Below are positions 35,514 to 47,813 of a stretch of 64,000 nucleotides of DNA, in pieces. Position numbers and translations under genes: made by a program. The stretch spans positions 328,257 to 392,256 of the forward strand of contig FJOG01000012.1 in assembly GCA_900073065.1 (NCBI GenBank), read 5' to 3'. The DNA is from Phialocephala subalpina (taxonomy: Eukaryota; Ascomycota; Leotiomycetes; Helotiales; Mollisiaceae). Below the pieces are notes generated by a model that saw nothing but the letters and a program-made list of their open reading frames with translations, was not told the origin of the DNA and made no database searches. Within the stretch, counting starts at the first letter, position 1, and every line of letters starts with the position of its first letter.

Positions 35514-36456
35514 CTTGATCTAATCCCGCATCAACAATCGTGAAATGAATATTATGGAACAATGATGGAGTGGTTGAAGGCGCGGTAGAAATTGTATGGC
35601 TGGGACGATCGACAAAAGCTGAATTGATGACGAAATTTCGAGTGGAACAGTTTGGATTAATTTGCCACAGTAGCGAGTGTATGAATGAAAGACAAAGGAG
35701 TGTGAGTATATCACGCAAGCCGATGTCAAAACGAATGTAGGAGTGTAATTGTTGCTTGGAGAGATGGATAGACAAGGAATGAAGCCAGGAAAACAGAAAA
35801 TCGTGAGAAAGGGTGAAAACTTCGTCCCGCTGTGTGGAAAAGGAAGAAGAGAGTGCAGCAATCGATAACTGAGACTGCGCCGAGGAGGCTGATACGAGTT
35901 TATCTGCATGTCTTAGGTTTTGCGCGCGGAGAATTTAACCTCCTCCTGAGTTGAAGAAGCAGCACACATTGCGGGGTGGCCACGACGATTCTGGATCTCG
36001 AAGCTCAAATATTGATCCTGATTGAATAACAGACAAAGACATTATTGGTATGCCAATAAGACACTTATGAGGAGCAATTATTGGACTGGGGACGAGAACC
36101 TTGCGAGCACAAATTTGGTGATCGTTGGGTGGAAATGAGGCGTAAAACGCCACTGTTCCACGATGTCTCTCAGGTCACCCCGAACAGCTCAGGGCCAAGC
36201 AGATAGGAGCGAACCCTCAGACATCACCCGTGCTTAATTGGGAGACTTCTTAACCCCTCACCGCCAGCGAACCAACGAGGACATCGACATGGGACGAGAC
36301 AGGTTGGTTCCTGGAAAAGATCCCCCTGCATGATGCAGGGACTCAAACCGTGCGTCGATCGAATTGAGCCGCCGCCCCCAATTCTTTCGCGGATCTTTCT
36401 GCGATAGACGTGGTCCTATAATTATCCTGTCCAACAGGAATGCAGGATTTGAGGCA
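35514..36456. other. Intergenic, possible unplaced 5' exon
   Basis: About 940 bp. Minus-strand frames at 35520-35909 are open but I could not join them to the small membrane gene with confidence. A palindrome CCCTGCATGATGCAGGG lies near 36323-36342. Confidence 0.35.
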
Positions 36457-37831
36457 TCAAATGTGCATCCACCCGTTGCTTAGCAAGATCTGCATCTCAT
36501 CGACCAAGCATATCTTCCCAGGCTCGTGCCTGTCCGCTTCCCCGTCTTTCCTCTCCCCAGCCTCCCATTCCCTAAGCTTTCTCTCCGCTTTCCTCTCCGC
36601 ACTCCACCTCCAGGGCCACCCGGTCCAATACGCCCATCGATTTGCCCAAATACCCTGTACCTTGCCATATGCAGACGGCCAGCCTCCTTTCTCCGGATTC
36701 ACGACCTTGTTCGCCGCCTCGTTGTAACCAACTCGAACATTTGGATTCAACCACACACCTTTGTCTCTCACTAACGGATTATCGGCGTGAATCAAACAGC
36801 ATTCGCTGCCTTCGAGATGCTTGTCTGCGAGTGTATCTGGTATGCCACGGAATTGGAGGGGAGGATCGTTGTAGAAAGGTGCAGCATCGAAGACTACCAT
36901 GCCGTTCCAGCAGGATTGGACTGGTACTGGGGAGTATGATCTGACTGCTTTTCGAGATTCGGAGGCAGAGAACCAGGGCCAGCGTTGGGAGAGAGCAGCG
37001 TGGCCAGCGAAGTCGCGAATGGCGAAGGTGTCGTAGAATATGGGAGATCGAGGAGGGTCGAGGAAGTCCATTGAGCAGACAGCTGCGTAATCGCTGTGGT
37101 GTGTGTTGAGTAGGGCAGTGACTTGGTCCGTCTGCAGAAAAGCTCAGTCAGAATTGTACCCATCAACGAACGGACATAACCTGTACATTGAATATAACAT
37201 CATTCAGCCATAAGACCTTGTCGAACGCCCTTGAAGGTTTGTCGGTTCTGTGGGCAAGCTCTTTCAGTATGGCCATGGCCTTATTGCGCTCCGCAGCCAG
37301 GTATGGTAGTCGACGCATTTCCAGCTTCCCTCTTGGTGTCCATATCCATCCTGGCTCGTTCTCGGCGGGTTCGCGACTGACTAGATCTTCGTGGGTTATG
37401 TTGGACATTTCGATATTCCATTCCACGCCAAGTCTTCCCAGCTCATGGCCCAAGTATGTCAGCGCGTCTTTCGTGCCATCCCAACTGCCACTCTCTGAGA
37501 TCGAAACGTATATATTCTCCGGCTTCCAATGCTTGGCCAAATCCAACACAGCGGGAATCCAGTGCTTGCGCAGAAGTTCTTCGTCGTTGTAGTGGAGAGC
37601 TGCGATGTAGAGGCGCTGTTGAAGTGTATGGCTCAGCTCAACGCCTGGACTTCCCGCTAGTGAATTCTTCGAGGGTGAGTGTATTGGGGTGGTGAAGAAT
37701 ATCTCTAATAGTACCAAGGCAGAGAGAAATACCCAAAAGGCACGAAATCGGCGGCTGTAGTGGCGATGTATCAGTGCCACGCGACCGAACGCGACTCGGA
37801 TGAATTCCAAGCCTTGAGCCCTAATGTTCAT
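36457..37831 (-). CDS. GT69 alpha-1,3-mannosyltransferase (CMT1/CAP59-like)
   Basis: Two exons (37831-37181, 37131-36457; intron 37132-37180), 441 aa. It is a type II membrane protein with a short cytosolic tail, one TM helix (AFWVFLSALVLLEIFF), then a lumenal catalytic domain. Family blocks are YIAALHYNDEELLRKHWIPA, VYVSISESGSWDGTKDAL, AAERNKAMAIL and KVLWLNDVIFNV, which takes the place of the metal/nucleotide-binding strand. CSMDFLDPPRSPIFYDTFAIRD and PVQSCWNGMVVFDAAPF also match. Relatives in Cryptococcus (CMT1, CAP59) add mannose to capsule or glycolipid acceptors; ascomycete members are less known and probably act in the Golgi on glycans or glycolipids. Intron and length fit the family. 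Confidence 0.92.
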
Positions 37832-39072
37832 GGTCGCATTTCTGTTGTCTCGACCTGCGAAATTCTTGATGTTCGAAGTTCAAACAAAAAATTGTGACAC
37901 GCTGCGCCCTCGTGTAACCTTGAAAGTGAGGTTCAGCCTGAATTGACGTACAGATGACATGCATTCATTTTCATGGTGAATCCGCGGATTAGTGAATAAA
38001 GCTGATGCCTGGTCAAGCTTCTTGCCAAGGAGACGAGTTTTTGGGAGGATACGAGGAGGATCTCGAGGTTGAGACATGGGATGGATCGCGCTTGCTGCCA
38101 TCAACATTCACCGTCGCGTACCCTCAACTGACTACGAAATTGGAGACGAAAAACAAAAGCGAAACTGCGACACCAACGACAACCTTGCACAACAATATGA
38201 GCGTATCATACAAATGTTTGTACAGGCCACCATGTTGTCCGTAGGACTTTGTAGAGTATCATGCAAAGTTCCGCGTTCCGATTGTAGTAGCGCAGGTAGC
38301 ACCACCAAGACTCAACGGTCGCGAATAGCTCCTTCGAATGGCTGCGAAAAGACCCCATGGCTCTTGGCGATGAGAGGTTCAAATTTCCATCATTCTCTTA
38401 AGAAGCTAATGAGCCCCGTCAAACAGTGAAACTCTCCACAGCTCAGAGGCCAGCATCATGACATTGCTAGCACTGCCCCAAACAGACCACGAACATCTCT
38501 AGTTCTCGATAGGTATCGCCATGGATCGTCAAGGCGCTTATCATGTACGACAACGCTTTGGCCATCGTTGCTTCGGTTTGTGTACGCGCCGTTTTGTCTT
38601 AATGATCGAGAATGAGGAACGCGTTCCTTTGAAGAAGAGAGGAATAATTCAGAGGATGATATAAAGTTATATGTAGGGACGGGCCTCAGTGGGGCGAACC
38701 AGCCCAATGAGGTGAAGCTCCCGGCCTCCTCAAAAAAGGAGAGTCACGTGTACTTGGGACGTCGACGACGACCTCGAGGAGAACGGGAAGCTCTTTGCAC
38801 GAGTGTGTTGCGAGCAAGTAGACAATCCATGCGTTGAGAAGTGCTTCTCTGTCCGTCGCTGCATCATAATTCTCATTGTCCGGCAAGAAAGCGAGGCTTG
38901 GACAGCCTGCAGATTTAGCGACAAAGTCCCTGAACCTTACGAGGTTAGCACATGGTCGCTGAAATATAGTGACCGATGCTTGAAGAAAGTTTTGCGAAAT
39001 TGTCTCCTCCCATCCTGGGACATTTTGTCTTCAACCTAAGTCCATCTTCTACCTGCAGACATTTCAAACTCT
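37832..39072. other. Intergenic, no supported gene
   Basis: About 1.2 kb between the GT69 start and the secreted-protein 3' end. ORF 38076-38429 (+) has a reasonable composition but no motif, signal or splice partner, so it is not called. Confidence 0.4.
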
Positions 39073-39752
39073 CTACATCAAATCAACATGCCCGGCATCC
39101 CCAGCGGTAGCAGAAAAATCATGACTAGTGCTCTCCCCCGCCTTCCAGGTATAAACATCATCCTCATCCACCACCCCTTTTGCAAAGGTAAAGTCCTCCA
39201 AACCCTTCCTCACTGCAGCCAGTTCATTCTTCGCCCCCGTAGGCCATTTTATCGTCACAGCAGTCACCGCACCACTTCCAACAAGTGACTTCAAATCACT
39301 CATGACTGTTTTTTCATGGCCTTCGAGGATGTGGGCTCCGAATAGTGATCCTCCGGCCCAGACGAAGACCGCGATGCAGCCGTCGACCGTTATGACCATG
39401 CCGTCGGCGGTGGCTTCTCCGACTTTGTTTTGTTGGACGTTCTTGGGGCGTTTGCGGTCTTCTGAGGATTGGACGATCGAGATGTCGGTAGTTGAGCTGT
39501 CGCGAGTTTTCAAGGGAGAGAATTCTCGGGGATGGCGGCGCGAGATTGAGAGTTCTTCGATGCCTCGTTTCACAATATCTAGTTGAGATGTCGAGAGATC
39601 ATTGTTGGTGTTTCTATGAGGTGGTGAGTAAAGGTAGTGAAGACTTGGATTCAAGTTGATGCCTACCTTGCAGTGAGAAGAGACTCGGCGTAGACATTGC
39701 TCAGGCACAAGCCTAAGAGGACTGCGGCAGCAGAGAAAGCAGAGAAACGCAT
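39073..39752 (-). CDS. Secreted protein of unknown function
   Basis: Two exons (39752-39667, 39613-39073; intron 39614-39666), 208 aa. Signal peptide MRFSAFSAAAVLLGLCLSNVYA. A charged, Ser-rich propeptide-like stretch with KR sites follows, then a folded domain of about 110 residues. That domain contains ITVDGCIAVFVWAGGSLFGAHI, HEKTVMSDLKSLV and VTAVTIKWPTGAKNEL. The glycine-rich GxxLFGAHI strand recalls fungal hypothetical proteins with a GC-V-FGAHI/GHFWE pattern, which are often small and found near secreted enzymes; no enzymatic role is established. There is only one cysteine in the domain, so it is not a disulfide-rich effector type. Confidence 0.75.
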
Positions 39753-40600
39753 GTTTGTTTTGTTTGGGTATGTTGATTCAAGAAATTGTTGTTTCTAACT
39801 TTGTCAAGTGACACCCTTTGAGTTGGACAGAGAAGTGGAATGAAGACGGTTGAGATGATCTGTTGCTGTTGTGAACTGAACAGTGTTGAAATGGCCAATC
39901 GAGTGCTTTAAGTACTTCTCACATTGTATCTATGCTAATCCTTCACGATGCTCACAAAGTTTACATAGTACTATTTCCTCGCTCAAATGCATGGTCAGCA
40001 AATGCCAAATTTGATACCACCTCGAATGTCAGACCTCGCCTCATTTTTCATTAAAGTGTCGAAATCTTGCAACGAGTCCCATTGTAATGGGTTACATATG
40101 CGTGTGAAGTCGAAGACATCATCTCGGGTGTTATTTTGAGAATTCTTCATTCAATTCTAGGCCGTTGCCCTCGCCTCGCACGTGCACTTACTCTCCTCGG
40201 CTAAAAAGGGGGGAGCTTACTTTACACTATCAAACTTCAGCCTGAACAATAGCTACTGCTAGCAAGCTTCCCCAGGTCTTATGTCATATCTTACTTTCAT
40301 ATGGATGAAGTGGTTGAAGCAATTTCAAAGCTTATATTGACTTTGCGATGCCATTGTCCAGCATAGACTCGGTGATCCGGCCGAATAGGAAGTCTCCCCT
40401 CGTCTGTCCAATGTTCCACATGCGCCGTTCCGTCTAGTTGTCAAGCTTTCTACATATGGAGCATACTATGGATGAATTTTTTTGCTTTGCAAATCCGGCA
40501 CGCTCCATGATCCTTCTAATTTGCAAGTCTTCCTATCGTGGAGAATCTATTTCTTTTTAAAAAGTCGCGTGAAGGATACAATAGCACGCTCCTGAAGCTT
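39753..40600. other. Intergenic, no feature seen
   Basis: About 850 bp with no ORF above noise; contains the promoter of the secreted-protein gene on its left side. Confidence 0.5.
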
Positions 40601-41867
40601 CTAACTACTAGCTTTTTCTTCCATCCACGAATCTAACCTCTTCTGATCCCAAAACACGTATCCCCATAACTGTCTCTCCTTCCTCTCATACCCAACAAGT
40701 CCACGATCCGAAGTCCTCCACCAAGCTGAAATCCTCGATCCTCTCTCCGAAGTCGTGTCGTGAGTATGTCGATTATGAGCTCCACAGATTCTGTTGAGCG
40801 ATGGGCATTCTCCATTCAGAGCTTTTGAAAGAAAATATTTCCGTCGCCAGGGCTCGTGGTATAGGATCTCGGCTTGCGCTTCTGGTGTTGGTGCTCGAGC
40901 GAGTCGGAGGAAGAATCGCAGTCCTAGAGAAATCCAGTATTCGATCTTCTCGTCTCCGTATTCACCTGCCCATGAACTGTGATTCGAGGCAGAAGTTTCT
41001 GCTGGATGTTATTAGTAACTGGAAGCAGTTGTTTGAGATAGGGTGGTTTAGGTATTTACGCTCTAGTTCTCGCATCCAAACTGGAGGGGTTTCCTGGAGT
41101 CTGCGCAGCTCCTTTCCACATCCATCACTTGACCACATCAACTTAGTGTAGTAGTTATTTAGATGCTCGCGCAAGCAGGCCACCCCTTCCGCATCTGCTA
41201 CGTCGATATTGGGGAGGTATCTCAGCGAAGTTCCGTATTGGGGTCCGCTAAGAGAGACATGGTCCTCGAAATTTTCCGCAGGACTGTACAGTGTACGAGA
41301 AGTAAACAAACTGCAATAAATCTCGAAGTGATAAAGGGCTCGAACGACGCGTTGAATTTCATGCCGGGATGGAGGTCCCTGGTTGCGGGAAATTGCTTTC
41401 GTGAGTGGATTCTTCGCCAACTGCGTGAGATATATAGAAGCCACGGAAACAATCAGCCAATGCAGTCTAGTGATCGAAATGACGGTATCCAAGTCTTTGC
41501 CCTCTAGCCAATCTCCGTCTTTGGCAGTCTCTAGCTGATCGTAGTAATGAATGAAGAAGCCGTTGAACATGCGAGTCAGGAATTCTGCGCCGCTGGTGTG
41601 GAGGTCTGAGATAATTGAACATTGCTCGAGTGCGCAGGCAAGGAATAGACATTCGGGTCCAAGCTCGTTAAGAAGTACTTGCGAGAGAATGAATTGGCGT
41701 TGACCGAGATATGATGTGTGGTACGTTGTAGACGAACGAATGAGTGCGCGTAGAGTTGTGCAGTCTGGTAGGTTTTGGAGGATGAGACTTTGCAGTTCTT
41801 TTGGAAGATTTTCGAGGCGCGAAGTAGATGGGCGGTCTTCGATTGACATGGCTTGAAAATCGTTCAA
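40601..41867 (-). CDS. F-box-like fungal protein
   Basis: Two exons (41867-41060, 41001-40601; intron 41002-41059 with a perfect TACTAAT branch), 402 aa. Near the N-terminus (residues 17-55) the pattern RLENLPKELQSLILQNLPDCTTLRALIRSS matches a degenerate F-box (LP.E....IL..L....L..L..S), the helix that binds Skp1 in SCF ubiquitin ligases. The rest is helical and aromatic-rich, with no LRR or WD repeats. The second exon, which the first frame misses because a stop follows within the intron, encodes a coherent tail (EYWISLGLRFFLRLA, GYERKERQLWGYVFWDQKR). Substrate recruitment is inferred from family; F-box detection is by eye. Confidence 0.72.
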
Positions 41868-43070
41868 AATAACTCGGGTAAGCTTGATGAGAAGAGATTT
41901 GTTAAGGAGAACGAGAACATGGTCTGGTGCAAGGTTACCTAGAAATAGGCTGGATAGCCCTGGAAGATTGGCTCAGGGATCATTCTCCACCAATCATGCA
42001 CTGGAAGCGGGTTTCAAAGCCTGAAGTTTCCAGGCTCGATCGCTACTGACCAAGCGCAGTGGTCTGCCCCTGAGCTTAAGCGAGCAGCCCCTCCAGCTCT
42101 GAGCAGGAGCTAGATATAGCAAGTGCAGTTGACTCAAGGAAATCTCTCTCTCTCTACACTTCAAGTCAAGCTTTCTCTTGGCCTAAAAGTCTTCTTGCAT
42201 TTCGAACTCTTCGATCCGCTTTGTTTGAAGAAGCAGGAACTATGACTGAAGGTCCGATGTCAAGCAGGATGTATGGTCACCACTTAGACGAGTAGAATGA
42301 CGAGAAAATTATCAGCAATACGCAAATGATCGTTCCTGCATCATGATAAGTCGCTAGCAAGGAGGCTGCTTGTTTCTGGGAGACCGACTCGTACAGACTG
42401 TTTGGAGCTTCAACTCACTTACAAGAGGAAGTCGCTATTTTCAAGCTTTGCTTACCCTTCGAAGACCCCCAACGTTCAGGACATTTCCCGAAGGCCTCAA
42501 GACCGTTTCTACTTAAAAATTATTCAGATACCTTCGAGCTGGATGTTGCAGTCTTTCCGTCACAAAATGTCTTGCTGGCTGGTGCTGATTGAATAAGTCG
42601 CCACCATGCACCTGCCCTGTCAGCTACCCCCGGCGATCTGCATCTTCCAACCACTCAGGGCGTCTGATCTCACTCAATTCCCCGCGAGCATCAACACGCA
42701 AATGCGTATTACGATGAAAGCTCAAGAATTGTTGACAGCACAGAATGATAGTGCCACCAGATCAGAGCCTCATCTTCCCTCTATTAAAGCTAATCGTGAT
42801 CGAGTATCCCACGCACCTTCCCGTCGCAAACATCTATCTCCGTGCAAGCTGCCGCGACGCCGTCAAACGTTACTGCCGTTCAAGTCACTCCCACAAGCAA
42901 GCACCTCCCACGGTCTCGAACGGTCAATTTTGGAGCAGGATAACTGGATCCATCTCGAGCCTCGAGTGTTGCTTGTGTCTGTACCTCACTATAAATTTGG
43001 ATCGACGGATTCATGCCACGAGCACAACTGACTCGATGTTTCTCAGCAGGAAACCCTTGCAGCACCAAAT
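41868..43070. other. Intergenic, promoter region of the zinc-finger gene
   Basis: About 1.2 kb. Open frames at 42606-43031 and 42745-43218 (+) overlap the first exon of the next gene in other phases; no motif supports them. They may be 5' leader sequence. Confidence 0.4.
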
Positions 43071-45447
43071 ATGGCGGCGGGCCATGTGTCTGCACGAGGA
43101 TCCTACAAACGCTCCAGTGAAACGGCAGACCCTCACCGTGCACACACCCGCATCTCCTACTCTCCACCTCGTGCAGATGCAGGGCCACGAACCTTACCAT
43201 CGTTGTACATACCGGTAGCAGGTAAGCAGTCGTCTCATTCTCCAGCGACTGGCTGTACATTGTCATCATCCTTGTGGCAGCTTAATGATAGTCAATGCAG
43301 GCGATATCGCGACCGAGCCTCGTTACATTCCCTCCTCTACTTTACTCGATTACGACGAAACCGAAAGCGAAAATTACATATATGGAAGCTCGAGGGAGCC
43401 ATGGCAGACTTGTACCCCGCAACCGGATGATATTGTCCAGAGAGTGAGCTCTTTGTCGTTGAGCAACAAGGCGGCCCCTGGCTTAGGCAAAGATGCTCAG
43501 GCACACAAGGAGACCAGGTCGTACGTCGAAGTAGTGAAGACCTCCAGAGACCTTCACGGAAGATCGTTTGCTGCGCGTGCGGCCAGTGGATTCCGTAGGA
43601 GAAGAAATGGAGAGCCTGTAGGAATACCAGGTCAAGACCATGCATCGGGACCTGTAAGTTTGTCGCAGTCGCCAAGTCTTCGGAATGCGAGGGCCCAACA
43701 TCAAAAGGCAGTGAAACACCTCTGCAAACCTATCGCGGAAGGAACAACGCTTAAAGGGACGCCTCGCACTATTCATCGCAGTTTTTCGGAAACCGCACTA
43801 CACGATGGATTGCTCCTAAAAGTTGGCTACTGGGCAGATGAGCGCCTCCAAGGGTATGAACCTACCTCCTCCACACTCATCATTTCTCTAACACCATCAT
43901 CAAGTCTGCCAGAGTACCAAAGCCTTAATCTCAAATCACTCGACGCCGTCGTACAATGCCCGTCTAGTAGCTCGAGCTCATCCAAGGGGCAGCAATCTGC
44001 ATGGTCTTCGACCGAGTCTCGAGGCGGTCGACGAGGTGGAGCTGAGAGAGGCGGAGGAAAACGGGCAGTCGGGGACAGAGACTTCCATGACAACACGGGC
44101 GGCGATGAGAATGATCCGAAGCGACCCAAGAGCGATCCTCCTCAATCCCCACGTACTCCAAAGTGGTATGCCTGCCATTTTCATAAGCACGATCCAGAGT
44201 ACTTCAGCACCAACGAAGCAACGCGGATGCGGTATAAGTCCTGTGGTGCTAAGGGGTGGACGGAGATATGTCGTCTCAAGTAAGTATTCTCTCCAGCTCC
44301 GTTACGTCGTCTAAATGGACTAGGGAGCATCTGTACCGGGTCCATAAAGATCTTCCGAAATGCGACAAATGTCAGAAGGAATTTAAAAAGCCGGAGGATT
44401 TAAAAGCCCATCTACGAGAGAAGAACGAAAGTGCTTGCCAATTGCAGCGGGAGGTGCCATCAAAAGGCATCTCCCCAGAAATCGCCAAGGAGCTGCATAA
44501 GAGACCCAAGCATACCATGACAGACGAGCAGAGATGGTTCGCGATATGGCGTCTACTGTTTCCCCATGAGGAACTTCCGGAATCTCCTTGTAAGATCCCT
44601 CAGTCTTCTCAAAGTCCGCCAGCTCTAACTTTCTCCAGATTCCGACGTACAGGTACATGAGACGTCTGACTCTCACGAATCTGAAACTTTTCATGGATAT
44701 CTAGAGCAGAGGATGTCTGACCATCTCATCGCGAAACTCGATACCTCATTAAAGCAAGTTCTTCCAGAAGATATGAAGAAGTTGGTGATGGACATCGTTC
44801 TCGACCAGGAACAGTCATCTCGCCACGAGCTATGGGAGTCCTATCAACTTGGTGCAACAGCAGAAGGACAGATGTCCGAAGGTAGCGAAAACTACAATTC
44901 AGCAGGATCCATAGCGATGGCCAATGACCCAGAAGCTTGGGAGTTAGATCAAAGCTCGAAAGCTCTCTTAATTCAGCCCAGAGTTGACAATGAGGCAATC
45001 ACTGCCTACCCCACACCCAGCACGCTCCAAAATCAGACTCAAAGGCTTCTTTATCCTCAAATCTTACCACCAGCTACCGTCTCGATACGTCCATATCCTC
45101 CATCGACTCCAGTGAGGCAAATGTCATCGAGTACATATGATTCTGCATTAGGAAGCGAATTGCAGTCTAGTGCAGATGACGAGGCCAGATATGTCAATCC
45201 TGCCAAGATCATGACCACGCCGGAATCACACATTCCTCACCCGAGAACCTACAATCTACCTCCACCTGCCATGGAATCGAGCGCCGCGTCGGAAATCACA
45301 GACATGGATCAAGGCCACGCCCTCTCGTCTCCGTGGTCTCTCCACTCCCCAACACCGGAAGCTTTCGACTTTCAGGGCGTCTCTACCCACGACCAATATT
45401 CGGACGAAGATGCTCCAAATTCTCCAGACAACTATACTTTCTCATAG
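43071..45447 (+). CDS. Large C2H2-type zinc-finger protein with disordered flanks
   Basis: Four exons: 43071-43221, 43301-44279, 44324-44589 and 44639-45447; 734 aa. The N-terminal 370 residues are low-complexity and Ser/Arg/Gly-rich. The core then reads WYACHFHKHDPEYFST, YKSCGAKGWTEICRLKEHLYRVH and LPKCDKCQKEFKKPEDLKAHLRE, a C2H2-like arrangement repeatedly seen in fungal proteins in which RLKEHLYRVH supplies finger histidines. A conserved-looking tail block (MTDEQRWFAIWRLLFP) follows, then an acidic Ser/Pro-rich C-terminus that could be an activation region. It is likely a nuclear DNA- or RNA-binding regulator; targets are unknown. Intron 2 splits the finger region exactly between CRLK and EHLYR. 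Confidence 0.82.
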
Positions 45448-46560
45448 ACATCGACAGAATACGTATAGTTATGTGTTGAGTTCCCAGTCTCACAGCATTG
45501 CTTCCTTTGGTGCGTATATTTGACGTCCAGAGTCTAGATCATTTCTTTAGTGTTCACCGTGCTTGACCTTTTCTTTGGATTAATTGTTTATGTTGATGAG
45601 ATTACGAGGCCGGGTTGCATACATGTACGAGACTGTATGTTCGAATTATAACGCAGATATGAGACCAGGGAAAGCATAGCGAAGGATGTTCAGGTTGCAT
45701 ATGAAAAACGGCATGGTCTTGCAATCCCTCTTTCATTTGCACTTCAGGCTTTAAATTGCTTTCACTGTAAAAACACTTCCATTGTCGAACTAAATACAAA
45801 TGCAGATTTGATCTCCCTCTACTACTTGGGTTTGTGCATTGCGATTGTAATTATTAGCCAAAGCGTGGCTTGGTGCGTGCTGTTTTTCATCGTCCTCAAT
45901 GTCCCGGCCTCCCATGAACTCTTTCGGCTTGCTCTAAGCAATGGCTCTGGTATTAAGCTGTTATCGTGACGTTTTGTCATATGCAGTGCTTGAGCTCAGC
46001 CTAGCTCAGCCTTCTTGAGCGTCCTGTCGAGACTAGGACATTAATGACTCTGGTTATCGTTTGCAGAGGCCTGGGTTGCTCCATGTTGTTTAATTTCACT
46101 GGCATTGATTTACACAATCGTGGCACACGATGCCTTCAGTGTATTTGTATGAGAGCAAAGCAAGTCACCGTTCGCAATAGCCAAAGCACAACCCTTCGAT
46201 ACTTGTGCCTTATCCTTTTCACTAAGACCCCCTTTCCTGTTGTATTCACTCTTTAACATGAGGCTTTCGAGGCAATTTCTTTTTCATCCTATGTCAGTCA
46301 CTCCCATCCTCTTGCTTTCTTCGAATCTTTTAGCCGGTTCGAAGTTGACGCCTGGCGAGATGGGGCTACGACAACGCCTTACGCTTTTGGGAATTTCCAT
46401 CGGAGCGCTCTGAATAGCTTCGTTGATCTGAGACTCGTCAAGATTTCTTTCGGTTGCCTTTTCTGAATCACACAAACCTCTTCCCACAAATTGTCAACGA
46501 GATCGATCCCCGAATCACACTGCAAACACCGTCTGCGCAGAAAGAAGATTATCATTCAAG
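45448..46560. other. Intergenic, no supported gene
   Basis: About 1.1 kb between two plus-strand genes; pyrimidine-rich leader just before 46560. No repeats or motifs noted. Confidence 0.5.
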
Positions 46561-47813
46561 ATGACTTTCAACATCAAATCCCTTCTCCTGATTCTCTTCA
46601 TTACCGTCTCCCCTCTTTGTGCGCTCACAATTTCTAATTCTGCCTCAGTCGACATTGCTGCCCACGATGGTAGCGCTGTTGAGCGCGACTCTTCTGTCCT
46701 CGTTGCCCGCTCTGGTACTCCAGCTGCTGATGGCCAAATTAACTGCATCTTCACCGGTATCCCTGATGCTTGCTGGTTGCGATCAAGCCAAAATCCTTCC
46801 CATGGTGCTGGATTCACTGTCTTTGACAGCGCGTGCAATACGCTTGGTACTGGAATGGGTACGGTTGGAGGTATGTGATCACTCTTAAATGTGGTTCCTT
46901 CTTGCATTGCTCCTTCCCTTCTCCTACCTTTGCCCTTGTCCTCGTGTGTCCTCACCTTCATGTCTTCACCCTTCCTCACACGTCTTCACGTTGCGCCCAT
47001 TGTTTGTTGCGTCTTCCCTAACAGCTTTCCCTCTCACGGGATTTCTCTTTCATGCCCCAGAAGCTAACAGTGCACCAGTTCACGCCAGTGTCGACTCTGA
47101 GCTCCGTTGGTCTGTCGAGGTTGATTGGATCAACAATGATTGGGCCCGAACCCCAATTGGACAATATGCAGGATCATCCTGGGGACTGCCTGTCGAGAAC
47201 AACATATGTCTTGGCTATGAATACACTCATGGTGCATACACGAGCTGCTTAATTCCTTTCAATTGCAGAGACCCCACTGCTTCCGTCAACATGGCCCGCG
47301 ATCCACCTGTCACCATCGAAGCTCAAAACACAACCGACTCCACTGCCCTCGTCTCCCGTCAGATCAATACTCACCCAGGCCAAGAAGATCCCAATGGTGC
47401 CATCTCTTGCTTCGGGACTCCGCTTCACCAGTGCTTGTTTCAGATCACTCAAGAGGAGTCAACTCAACACGCCACCGTCGTCCTTTACAGCTCGTTCTGC
47501 GATGAGCTTAATGCTGTCCGATTGCCTATGGTTGGTAAGTGATTGCTCTTATCCCCTTTACCCTTCCCTTCATACCAGAATGCAACTGATTCCCGCGACC
47601 ATAGACACCTTGTACGGTCGCTCAATATGGCTCCCCTACTCTTTCGAGATCAATTGGCCATTTCTGTATCAGAGCTACGCCATGTATCCAATCATCAGAT
47701 ACAATGGACAGACCATCACCTTCCCGGTGGGCGGAGGATGCGTTAATGGTAACGCCGGTATTTGGAATGGACAGTACACCAGTTGCTTGTATCAATTCCA
47801 ATGCACTTGGTGA
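46561..47813 (+). CDS. Secreted protein of two tandem six-cysteine domains
   Basis: Three exons: 46561-46870, 47061-47534 and 47605-47813; 330 aa. Signal peptide MTFNIKSLLLILFITVSPLCA. Two units follow. Unit 1 has Cys 62, 71, 92, 153, 166 and 172; unit 2 has Cys 220, 228, 250, 307, 322 and 328. Both begin after a DS[ST]-A/V-LV[AS]R segment (43-50 and 196-203), run through a G-x-I-[NS]-C start, and end in Y-T-S-C-L-x2-F-x-C. Each unit is interrupted by a phase-1 intron eleven residues after its third cysteine, direct evidence for an internal duplication. The LVxR sites could be Kex2-like processing points that release separate units. I know no characterised family with this pattern; a host- or wall-facing role is inferred only from secretion and cysteines. 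Confidence 0.88.

Noticed and set aside
42606..43031. 141-aa ORF before the zinc-finger gene
   Set aside because: No motif, and it ends before the supported first exon in another phase.
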